Shown here piece by piece: positions 19,963 through 27,449 of a DNA stretch of 29,402 bases. Location: positions 1-29,402 of IMG/VR virus record IMGVR_UViG_3300032322_000273. One strand, written 5' to 3'. Within the stretch, counting starts at the first letter, position 1, and each line of letters opens with the position of its first letter. The position numbers were made by a program, and so were the translations under genes. Below the pieces are notes generated by a model. The model was not told where the DNA came from and made no database searches. It worked only from the letters and a program-made list of their open reading frames with translations. Source of the stretch: a virus.

Positions 19963-20172
19963 CTAGCCCCCTTTGAAGTGGCTCACTACCCAAGTGACTG
20001 CGCCGCCGATGGCCGAAGCGATGGCCATGCCGGCCCATAGCCCGCCCTTGGACTTATTGGCAAGTTCGAGCAGTTGCTCGATCTGCCGCTCCATCTTGTC
20101 GATCTTCTTGTCCATCTGCTGGACGCGCTCCCAGAGAACGCCGTACTTTACGAGGTCGATCTCATCATCCAT
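19963..20172 (-). CDS. small holin-like or hemolysin-like membrane protein
   Basis: A 69-residue protein with an N-terminal charged coiled coil (about 8-42, LVKYGVLWERVQQMDKKIDKMERQIEQLLELA) and one membrane segment (about 44-66, GLWAGMAIASAIGGAVTWVVSHF). This coiled-coil plus single-TM plan is that of XhlA-like and other small phage membrane proteins found with holins. The ribosome site GAGGAG is formed by the last codons of the upstream HNH gene. Role in lysis is inferred from place and topology. Confidence 0.75.
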   Translation of the reverse strand: MDDEIDLVKYGVLWERVQQMDKKIDKMERQIEQLLELANKSKGGLWAGMAIASAIGGAVTWVVSHFKGG

Positions 20173-20175
20173 GTT

Positions 20176-20871
20176 TTACTCCTCGGCTGGCAGCGGTTCG
20201 TTGCCTTCAGCGACCCACGCGAGGTACTGCTGGTTCTGTTTTCGTTTCATGTGTGCAAGCCTCATTTTCTCTCGGGTTTCAGGGGAATGTTTCCTGCCAG
20301 CCATGTGATTAAGTATGCCTCGCTGTGCATCGCCAATCCGCTTCTTGGTTGCTTCTGACACAGAGTGGCCCAGGCGACCGTTGCTTTTACCGCGCTTGGC
20401 TTCTGATACGCGCTTGGCAAACACTTCGCCCATCTTCCTGCCCGTCATGGCAAGGCGCACATTTTCAATGTGTTGAGGTGTGAGCTTGCGGCCTAGCTTG
20501 GCTTGGCGCTGCTTCTCTCTGGTTTCCAAAGAAACGGGTGGCATCACTTTTCCGCGCATCTGATCTCGAACAAGCAGGGCGTACTCTTGCCGAGCAATCT
20601 GATAGGTCGTTGAATTGACCTGCCCGTACTTGCCAAAGTTGCTCATCATGAAGAACGCACGAGAAGCAGAGCCACCCAGCGCACGAGCCAACATCCAATG
20701 TGCGATGTAGTGCTGCCTTGCAGTGAGCTTAATCAGGTTATCCGCATCATCAGAGCCGCCAAGGCTGCGGGGCACAATGTGATGCACCTCGGCATAGCCA
20801 TCCACAGACTGCCCACGCAGGGAGCCTATGAATCGCTGGTAGCGGCTGTAATGATGGGCGCTGCGGATCAT
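20176..20871 (-). CDS. HNH homing endonuclease with NUMOD3 repeats
   Basis: A 231-residue DNA endonuclease of the free-standing homing type. The N-terminal HNH domain (about 6-60) includes EVHHIVPRSLGGSDDADNLIKLTARQHYIAH, giving His30/His31, Asn45 and His54/His58 as metal and catalytic residues. Several NUMOD3-type DNA-binding repeats (about 100-205, the S-x-E-T-R-x-K-x-R-x-A-x-x-G and G-R-K-x-S-x-E-T-R motifs) follow. The last 18 residues (QQYLAWVAEGNEPLPAEE) differ in character and resemble the C-terminal part of the adjacent 70-residue protein. The ATG at 20871 overlaps the previous stop (ATGA). Confidence 0.9.
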   Translation of the reverse strand: MIRSAHHYSRYQRFIGSLRGQSVDGYAEVHHIVPRSLGGSDDADNLIKLTARQHYIAHWMLARALGGSASRAFFMMSNFGKYGQVNSTTYQIARQEYALLVRDQMRGKVMPPVSLETREKQRQAKLGRKLTPQHIENVRLAMTGRKMGEVFAKRVSEAKRGKSNGRLGHSVSEATKKRIGDAQRGILNHMAGRKHSPETREKMRLAHMKRKQNQQYLAWVAEGNEPLPAEE

Positions 20872-21080
20872 GGAAGCAGTTTGGCGATTGTCTCTGCGAC
20901 CCACTCGTCAGTCACCACGCCACCCTCTTCGGCTGGCTCTGGCTTGTTGCCAGCCTGAAGCCACTTTGCAAATTGCTGGGCATCGGTGTTGGCGGGGTCG
21001 AAGGGGACGAACGCGTTGTCTGCGAGGCGCTTGATGCACTGCGCTGCGCCCAGCGGTGTGTCAGGTTGAAGTTGGTACAT
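20868..21080 (-). CDS. small protein downstream of the tail fibre
   Basis: A 70-residue acidic protein, MYQLQPDTPLGAAQCIKRLADNAFVPFDPANTDAQQFAKWLQAGNKPEPAEEG. The N-x-D-x-Q-Q-[YF]-x-x-W-x-x-x-GN-x-P-x-PAEE block is common in small proteins next to phage tail-fibre genes. It may be a fibre chaperone or a fibre-associated protein, by position only. GGAG lies eight bases before the ATG; a TTG start six bases upstream is less likely. Its stop overlaps the HNH start. A related C-terminus is fused to the HNH endonuclease. Confidence 0.75.
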   Translation of the reverse strand: MYQLQPDTPLGAAQCIKRLADNAFVPFDPANTDAQQFAKWLQAGNKPEPAEEGGVVTDEWVAETIAKLLP

Positions 21081-21082
21081 GA

Positions 21083-23872
21083 TCAAAGCTCCGCAGAAAT
21101 AATGGTCACTGGATAGCTAGTGTTATTGTCCAGCAGGCGCGTGGCGTTGCCTGCGGTTAGACCAGACGCAACACCAAAACCAATAGCCAAAGAAGTTGTG
21201 TCTGCCCGAGCAGTGGAAATTGAGGTTAGGGCAATGGCGCTGCCACCACTCCCAGTAACTGCGTACTTAGACGCTGTGTCGTAAGTCACGGTAGGTTGCG
21301 CTCGTTTTGCAACCTGATAGAAATATCCAACAGTGCCGCTGGTTGAAGCCTCATTCTGACCAATGGCAAGTTGTGCATACGTTGTCACGCCAGTTGGTCG
21401 AAGCACTTCGCAGTATCGTTGGCACTGAATTAACTGGCGCCCATAATCTATGCGCTCAAACGGGGAGGCGACAGTGCCTGCTTCAAGCTGGACGCCGGTG
21501 ATGTAGAAGGTGGCTCCGTTGGTGCCGACTACAGAGGTTGCGCCTGTCGAGCCAACAAACCAGTTGGCCGCCCAAGCGCCAGCAGTTCCCAGACGGCCAG
21601 ACACGGCCCCTAGAGAAAACTGAAGAATGGTTCCGACGCCATTTGTTGACCCAACCCAAGTTCCGGTTGTATCACCAGCAATCGTGACCGTCTTTTGTTC
21701 CCAGGTGTTTGCGGCGCTGATGGTGTAGCTAAACGGGTATGAACGGTTGAACGCATTGTTTGTCATTGCGCCGCCGAAAGTGCCCGTTAGAGAGCTTCTC
21801 ACCCAGAAAGACACGGTAATGGTCTGCGCGTTTGCAGTCCCCCACATCAGGTCTGCAAAGTTAAAGCCCTCAATTTTTTGGATGACCCCAAAATAGTCGT
21901 TGCCCGTAACAGCGTAAGACGACAGTGAAGTAACCAGCACCGAGTTGGAGAAACCAGTCGGCGCGACCGTTGACTGTTGGACAGAAAACTTACTGGCCTG
22001 AGAAAGCCAATAGCCCCAACGATCTGGCCCGCCGTACTGACCGTCAACAGTTGGCGTCACACTCGCACCAGCGTTCCTCTGGTCAATGACCATGTTGCCG
22101 TTGATGATGCGGTTGCGGAAGCCAAAGTCCTGAGTTCCCGCAAGGAAGGTCGCACGGTCAGCCGACATTCCCGCAAGGGTGGTCAGCTCAGAGTCGGAGG
22201 CTTGCTTGTTTGCCAGCAGCGCATCGGTCTGCGCCTGGGTGTAGGTGTTGGCAACCTGGAAGGATGAGAAGGCGTACATCACCACCTCGTCGTTCAGCGC
22301 AGCAGCCGAGGTCAGCACCACCGTCGTGCCGTTGGTCGCGGTGTAGTCGTCGCCAGGCCGCAGGATCACGCCATTCAAGGACACGATCAAGCCGCCAGCG
22401 ATGTAGCTCAGGGTCAGGCTGTTGGCATCAGCACCGCTGAAGCTGGTCTGGCCAGCCGTGGCCACATACTCGTAGGTGACCAGAGCGGCCTGCTGTGCGG
22501 CAGATGCCTCCAGCCATTGGCTGCCGTCGTACACCTTCATGCCGATGGGCGCGGTGGTGCGGTAGTACAGGGCACCCGTCAGCAGCGCGTTGCCGTCGTT
22601 GTCCACGGTTGGGTTGCTGGACTTGGCACCCAGGTAGCGGTCATCGAAGTTGTCCAGCGCAGCGGCTGCAGCAGCAGCAGAGGTGGCAGCATTGGTCTCG
22701 CTGGTGGCGGCTGCGCTGGCGCTGTTTGCCGCATTGGTCGCGGAGGTGGAGGCGTTGCTCGCCTGCGTGGTGGCGATGCCGGCCTGGGTGGTCGCAGTCG
22801 ATGCCGAGCTGGTCGCAGAGCTCGCGCTGTTGGCCGCGTTCGTTGCCGAGGTCGAGGCGTTGCTGGCGCTGGTCGAGGCAGCGGAGGCCGACGAAGACGC
22901 ATTGCTAGCCGAGGTGCTGGCTGCGCTTGCGCTGTTGCTGGCGTTGGTGGCCGAAGTGGCAGCAGCAGACGCACTGTTGCTTGCGTTGGTCGCTGCCGTG
23001 CTGGCCGTACTAGCAGAGGAGCTGGCAGCAGAGGCCGAGCTGGCTGCGTTGGTTGCAGATGTCGAAGCGTTAGATGCCGAGGTGCTGGCATTGGATGCCT
23101 GCGTGCTTGCAGTCGAAGCAGAGCTGGACGCATTGCTTGCACTGGTCGAAGCGTTACTCGCGCTGGTGGCGGCAGCCGATGCACTGGAAGCAGCAGCCGT
23201 GGCCGAAGCACCAGCACTGGCGTTGTCAACAATCAGATCCCACTTCGCGCTGTCAGTATTGGTGCTGATCGGCAGGGAGCCACTAGAAGTGTGCGATGTA
23301 TTTGCATAGTAGATATTGCCGTTGGTGGTGTCCTTGACAATATCGCGCTTGTTGTAAGAAGTGGCAGCAGCCCAATTGCCACGGTTGTCTCCGATAGCCT
23401 CGCCAGTAGTTGGGTTACCGTTAGTATCGAATGCCAGAGTTTTGTTTGCCCTAGACGTTTTGCTGGGCAGAGTCATGGCAATGTCTGTCGGATCAGTCAC
23501 CGGAGCCTTCAGACCACGCTCGGCCTTCTCATCCACTTGCTGGGAGTAGATGGTCAGGGCATCCAGCTCTTGGTTCAGCGTATTGGCAAACAGATCGCCA
23601 CCCGTCACAAAGTCGGTGGTGCGCTGGATGCCACGATCACCCACAATGGTGATGTTGTCTGAGCCAGTGGCTGCCGAGACCAGCGTCACGCTGCCGGTGC
23701 CGTTGCTGTTGATGGTGACCGTGTAGTTCGTGGTCAGCGTTAGCAGAGTCGTGTTTTTGTAGACGGCAATGTCCGTTTGGTTCAGAATCTCAAAGCTGAA
23801 GCTGTAGGGGCCAGTTCCAGCAGAGCCGGAATAAACCACACGGCGGGTAACGTCAGAAATCGGGTAAGCCAT
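21083..23872 (-). CDS. tail fibre protein with T7 gp17-type N-terminus
   Basis: A 929-residue host-binding fibre. Residues 1-150 (MAYPISDVTRRVVYSGSAGTGPYSFSFEILNQTDIAVYKN through SQQVDEKAERGLKAP) match the T7 tail-fibre N-terminal attachment domain. About 165-215 (WAAATSYNKRDIVKDTTNGNIYYANTSHTSSG) resembles a ChiC/carbohydrate-binding module. About 216-405 is an uninterrupted Ala/Ser/Thr/Asn-rich stretch, expected to form a triple-stranded shaft. A DFGFRNRIINGNMVIDQRNAGASV block follows near 560. A large beta-rich C-terminal region ending near FERIDYGRQLIQCQRYCE is probably the receptor-binding part. The ATG follows the preceding stop directly (TAAATG). Confidence 0.93.
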   Translation of the reverse strand: MAYPISDVTRRVVYSGSAGTGPYSFSFEILNQTDIAVYKNTTLLTLTTNYTVTINSNGTGSVTLVSAATGSDNITIVGDRGIQRTTDFVTGGDLFANTLNQELDALTIYSQQVDEKAERGLKAPVTDPTDIAMTLPSKTSRANKTLAFDTNGNPTTGEAIGDNRGNWAAATSYNKRDIVKDTTNGNIYYANTSHTSSGSLPISTNTDSAKWDLIVDNASAGASATAAASSASAAATSASNASTSASNASSSASTASTQASNASTSASNASTSATNAASSASAASSSASTASTAATNASNSASAAATSATNASNSASAASTSASNASSSASAASTSASNASTSATNAANSASSATSSASTATTQAGIATTQASNASTSATNAANSASAAATSETNAATSAAAAAAALDNFDDRYLGAKSSNPTVDNDGNALLTGALYYRTTAPIGMKVYDGSQWLEASAAQQAALVTYEYVATAGQTSFSGADANSLTLSYIAGGLIVSLNGVILRPGDDYTATNGTTVVLTSAAALNDEVVMYAFSSFQVANTYTQAQTDALLANKQASDSELTTLAGMSADRATFLAGTQDFGFRNRIINGNMVIDQRNAGASVTPTVDGQYGGPDRWGYWLSQASKFSVQQSTVAPTGFSNSVLVTSLSSYAVTGNDYFGVIQKIEGFNFADLMWGTANAQTITVSFWVRSSLTGTFGGAMTNNAFNRSYPFSYTISAANTWEQKTVTIAGDTTGTWVGSTNGVGTILQFSLGAVSGRLGTAGAWAANWFVGSTGATSVVGTNGATFYITGVQLEAGTVASPFERIDYGRQLIQCQRYCEVLRPTGVTTYAQLAIGQNEASTSGTVGYFYQVAKRAQPTVTYDTASKYAVTGSGGSAIALTSISTARADTTSLAIGFGVASGLTAGNATRLLDNNTSYPVTIISAEL
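22651..23226. repeat. low-complexity Ala/Ser repeat DNA in the tail fibre gene
   Basis: About 190 codons of degenerate repeats of the SASNAST/SATNAAS type, running in an approximate 7- to 11-residue period. The degenerate third positions make the antisense strand open for long stretches, which creates false open frames on the opposite strand. Repeats of this kind can expand or contract by recombination and so change fibre length. Confidence 0.8.
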
Positions 23873-26806
23873 TTACTTTGCTCCTTTGCCAAACTCGGCA
23901 AGTCTGTTCGCTTTTTCCTTGATGCGCTCTTTGATGGCTGGGCCGTAATCGGGATCTTCCAGCAGCATCCTGCGGGCAACCTCAAACACATCACCAAACA
24001 CCTTGCTGATCACGTTCTGGTTGGTGTAGACAGATGTCCCGCCCTGGCCCTGCTGAATCACTTTCAGCGCAGACAGCACCTGCTTCTCAAGCTGCAGGTC
24101 TTTGCCGTTGGCGATCCTCAGAAGTTGGTTGTATTCCTCTGCCGTCAGTTGCGTGTCAGTGGTGATCTTTTCCCTGTTCACCTCGACAGGCATACTGACC
24201 TTGCGGGCAGGCATGGAGATGTTGGCGTTGAGCTGGATCAGCCCCTGGTCAACCTCCCGCATCTTGCCTTCTTTCATCCGCAGCGGTGACCAGGTGTACT
24301 CATGCTCAACTGGTTCGCTCCAGATGTTCAGCAGCGGAGGCAAGCCCTCAGACAAGCCAGGCGTGTTGGCGCGGTGCTTGTCCAGTGCATCCAGCACACC
24401 CTTTAGGCCAGCAGGCGCATTAGGGTTCATCTGGTAGTCGCGGCGCAGCGGATCAATCTGTTCTCTGACCGAGGTGGCCGAGCCAGTCAGCGGCTGCACA
24501 CTCTTGATGCCAGCAGTGGTCGCAAATTCTGCCAAGCCGTTGATGGTCTTGATTAACTGCTGGCGGCTGTTCGGGGCTTGGCCGCCGATCAGCGAAGTGA
24601 TATTTGCCACACCCTGCAGGAACGGGCTTTCCAGAATGTAGTTGCCCAGGCCGAAGATGGCCCCACCGACATACGCATTTAGGCGGCTGTCGTCCTGCTC
24701 ATATCGGGCGTAATCTGCATAATCGGCAGCCATTGCCATCAGAGCGCCAACAGGCTCCATGCCCTGGTAACTCAGGAACACCTTGCCAGCGTAGTCACCA
24801 GAACCGAAGCGCACTTGCGTTGGGAACTTGGAAAGAAGTTGCCGCACTTCTTCATCGGTGCCATCAAAGTCCAGCACGATGCTGTAGGGCTGCCAGCCCT
24901 GACGGATCATTGCCTCGCGGGTGCCCTTCTCGCCAGGGCCAGAGCCGGTGACCTTGTTGCTGGTGGCAAACTCGGTGAACCCGTACATGGCCGCCGTACC
25001 CAGGCCGACCTTGGTCAGGGCGATGTCAGCCTCTTTGCCACCCTTGGCAATAGCTTGCCGGAACCCAGCCGTCAGCGGGGCCAGTGGCGTGCGCTGCAGG
25101 GCCTCGCTCATCACATTGATCGGGGTCGAGATGAACGGGATCTGTGTCCTCAAGGCAAAGGACATCGGAGAGTTTGGCGTAGAGTCTGCCTGTAGCTTAC
25201 CGATACGGCCTTCCAGCTTCTGCGTGAATGTACCTACCTCAGCAAGCTGGGTGACGTACTCAGGCGGCTCAAGCAGGAACTGGTCAACGGCAGCACGCTG
25301 CGCCACACCAGCCTCGGCCACAGTCTTGCCAGCCTTCAGAGCTTCGTCATAAGCCACGATGCCCGTGCGGGTGGCTTCAGCGGTTAACTCATAGGTGTAA
25401 TTGATGCCTTTGAAGAACTCATCTGAGGCCATTAGGGCACGGCCAGGCAGCGTGACAACAGTGTTCAGGGCTTTGATGCCCAGACCCAGCGGGTTGTCCG
25501 TGCGGTAGTTGAACAGTTCCAGGCGAGACTGCGCCCTGGACACTTTGCCAGGATCAGTCCAGCCCTTGGGCACGCCATTGACAAAGGAATGGGCCATCAA
25601 GTTCCAGCCATTCCGCACAGCCACCGGGGTGGATGCCAGGATAGAAGGAAGCTCGGCAAACTCGTAGATGTCGTCAGAACCCACGCCGACAGACTTACGC
25701 AAAGCACCCACGCCAGCGGCCACACCACGCTCAGTCATGCGGTATGGCAGGAACAGGGTGTTGGACAAGAAATTCTTTACGTGCGTGCCAGGGCGAGACA
25801 AGATGCCATTGACATAGACCGTGAACATCTTTTCCCACACATTGCCCTGGGCCATGCTGCGGATCAGATCGGCCTTGCCCTCTGGCGTCTTCACATCAAG
25901 ATAAGCCTGGGCAAACTTCACAATGTCAGTCTGATTGCCAAACTGCTCCAGAATCTGGACAACTTCAGTCGAGCTGCTGCGGGGCATCCGCATCACAGCC
26001 AGCGACTGAGCGATGTTGGTCTGGTAGTTCTTGATGCTTTGTTGCAGGACGTTGCTAAATGCCACCGCTTGAGTAGCCTCAGCCAATTCCGTGGGGGTGG
26101 CAGAGCCATCAGCCACTTTGGCCAGCAGGCCGTCCAGATGCTGCATGATGCCAATCTGGGCCTTGCCAGCCAAAATCACATTCTCAGGCGATACAGCCAG
26201 CTTGCCAGAAGTCACATCCTGAACAAACTTGGCACCAAAGCCTGCAGCGTCTGCAGCCTCTTCCCAGGTCTTGAACGTGCCGCGCTGGGTTGTTACCCGT
26301 TCAGCCAGCACCATCATGGTCTGCTTGACTGACTCATCGGTGTCCATCAGCGGCATATTGAATGCCGTTTTCGGAGGCTTCTCGCCAGTGCGGGCAGCCA
26401 TGCCAGGCCGCTCTGCAACAACCTGCTGAGGCGATGGGACGACAGCTTTGGCTTGTTCTACCTGGCCAGCCAATCGGGCAGCCTGAGGCGTTCCTGCACC
26501 AGTTTGGCTGGCAGCCTTCTGCAGATCGGTCAGCTCCTGGGCTTTCATTGCCTCAGGCGTCAGGGGTGCCGGTGTTGGCCGAATGTCCTGGCCTCTGATG
26601 CGGCGCAGCACCTCGCCGACAACTTCCATGCGGCCACCAGCGACTTGCACGCCGTCAGCCATCTGGATCTCAGGCGGGATCACAGGAACAGTGGCAGCCT
26701 CTAGCGAGTCATTCTGAGGCGCAGTCGCCAGATCAACTCGCTGCTTCAGATCGGCAGCGTCCTGATTGAGCTGATCCAGCCGTTGATCAAGGGGACGGAC
26801 TGCCAT
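23873..26806 (-). CDS. large internal virion/ejection protein (gp16-like position)
   Basis: A 977-residue protein, helical and Ala/Leu/Gln-rich, beginning MAVRPLDQRLDQLNQDAADLK. The middle contains GILSRPGTHVKNFLSNTLFLPYRMTERGVAAGVGAL and a segment with LFNYRTDNPLGLGIKALNTVVTLPGRALMASDEFFKGINY. This resembles domains in large phage internal proteins and in polyvalent proteins of environmental phages. Position after the gp15-like gene and a 211-residue protein matches T7 gp16, the DNA ejection protein. I see no lytic transglycosylase motif. It starts at a TAATG junction with the previous gene. Function is inferred mainly from position and size. Confidence 0.75.
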   Translation of the reverse strand: MAVRPLDQRLDQLNQDAADLKQRVDLATAPQNDSLEAATVPVIPPEIQMADGVQVAGGRMEVVGEVLRRIRGQDIRPTPAPLTPEAMKAQELTDLQKAASQTGAGTPQAARLAGQVEQAKAVVPSPQQVVAERPGMAARTGEKPPKTAFNMPLMDTDESVKQTMMVLAERVTTQRGTFKTWEEAADAAGFGAKFVQDVTSGKLAVSPENVILAGKAQIGIMQHLDGLLAKVADGSATPTELAEATQAVAFSNVLQQSIKNYQTNIAQSLAVMRMPRSSSTEVVQILEQFGNQTDIVKFAQAYLDVKTPEGKADLIRSMAQGNVWEKMFTVYVNGILSRPGTHVKNFLSNTLFLPYRMTERGVAAGVGALRKSVGVGSDDIYEFAELPSILASTPVAVRNGWNLMAHSFVNGVPKGWTDPGKVSRAQSRLELFNYRTDNPLGLGIKALNTVVTLPGRALMASDEFFKGINYTYELTAEATRTGIVAYDEALKAGKTVAEAGVAQRAAVDQFLLEPPEYVTQLAEVGTFTQKLEGRIGKLQADSTPNSPMSFALRTQIPFISTPINVMSEALQRTPLAPLTAGFRQAIAKGGKEADIALTKVGLGTAAMYGFTEFATSNKVTGSGPGEKGTREAMIRQGWQPYSIVLDFDGTDEEVRQLLSKFPTQVRFGSGDYAGKVFLSYQGMEPVGALMAMAADYADYARYEQDDSRLNAYVGGAIFGLGNYILESPFLQGVANITSLIGGQAPNSRQQLIKTINGLAEFATTAGIKSVQPLTGSATSVREQIDPLRRDYQMNPNAPAGLKGVLDALDKHRANTPGLSEGLPPLLNIWSEPVEHEYTWSPLRMKEGKMREVDQGLIQLNANISMPARKVSMPVEVNREKITTDTQLTAEEYNQLLRIANGKDLQLEKQVLSALKVIQQGQGGTSVYTNQNVISKVFGDVFEVARRMLLEDPDYGPAIKERIKEKANRLAEFGKGAK

Positions 26807-27441
26807 TATTGAGGCTCCTGGGATGGTTGCGGCATTGTACCGGCACGGGTTTTAGACGCAACCTTTTTGACCGCTTTTGCTGCAGCTTGGGCACCCTTGA
26901 TTGCCACAAGGGGATCAGCCACTATTTCACCAGCAACCCGGCCAACACCAGCAGCAGTCTCGCGTGCGCCCTGCATTTGCACGCCAGCAGGCACCACGGG
27001 GCCAATGTTCTTGGTCAGCCACTTGTCCACATCATCCGAGGTCGGCAAAATCAGACCTTTTTCCATACCCTGCAGGAAAGCGTCTAGTGCGTTCTGATCA
27101 CCACCGCGCCGACCAATCTCATACAACCCACGGCCAATAGCCAGCACATCACCAGCAAGGCCGACAGTGCCGCTAATGGCACCCTTGCCAGCCCCAGCAA
27201 GTACATCGGCAGCCAACACAGGCAGATTGGCACCGATGTCGCTGCGGCCAGCCCGGCGAGGCTTCATCTGCGGGAACACACCAAAGGCAGCGCCAGCATC
27301 CGACACAGTGCCAGACGGGCCAGCAGCCAGCAGCACAGGCGGCTCAACAGGCTCTACTTCCTCGCCAAAGGTCTCAACCTCTGGCTCAGACTCCGGGTAG
27401 AAAACGGCGTCCCAATTTGCTCTAAGTTCTTTTTCCAGCAT
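26806..27441 (-). CDS. probable virion protein, possibly an N-terminal part of a split ejection protein
   Basis: A 211-residue protein. The acidic N-terminal half (YPESEPEVETFGEEVEPVEPP) is followed by a Gly/Ala-rich hydrophobic part (LAADVLAGAGKGAISGTVGLAGDVLAIGRGLYEIGRRGG). A block KGLILPTSDDVDKWLTKNIGPVVPAG ... RETAAGVGRVAGEIVADP, which occurs in large phage internal proteins, comes next. The stop overlaps the start of the 977-residue gene (TAATG). Together the two may replace a single T7 gp16-like polypeptide; this is inference. AGGAAAG lies before the ATG. Confidence 0.7.
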   Translation of the reverse strand: MLEKELRANWDAVFYPESEPEVETFGEEVEPVEPPVLLAAGPSGTVSDAGAAFGVFPQMKPRRAGRSDIGANLPVLAADVLAGAGKGAISGTVGLAGDVLAIGRGLYEIGRRGGDQNALDAFLQGMEKGLILPTSDDVDKWLTKNIGPVVPAGVQMQGARETAAGVGRVAGEIVADPLVAIKGAQAAAKAVKKVASKTRAGTMPQPSQEPQ

Positions 27442-27449
27442 GGCTTTCC

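Noticed and set aside
22517-23662. 381-codon rightward Arg/Gly/Cys-rich frame
   Set aside because: It is the antisense reading of the Ala/Ser repeat in the tail fibre.
20868-23872. Diversity-generating retroelement at the tail fibre, suggested by the Bbp19-like gene and phage type
   Set aside because: No reverse transcriptase, Avd-like gene or template/variable repeat pair was found in the window.
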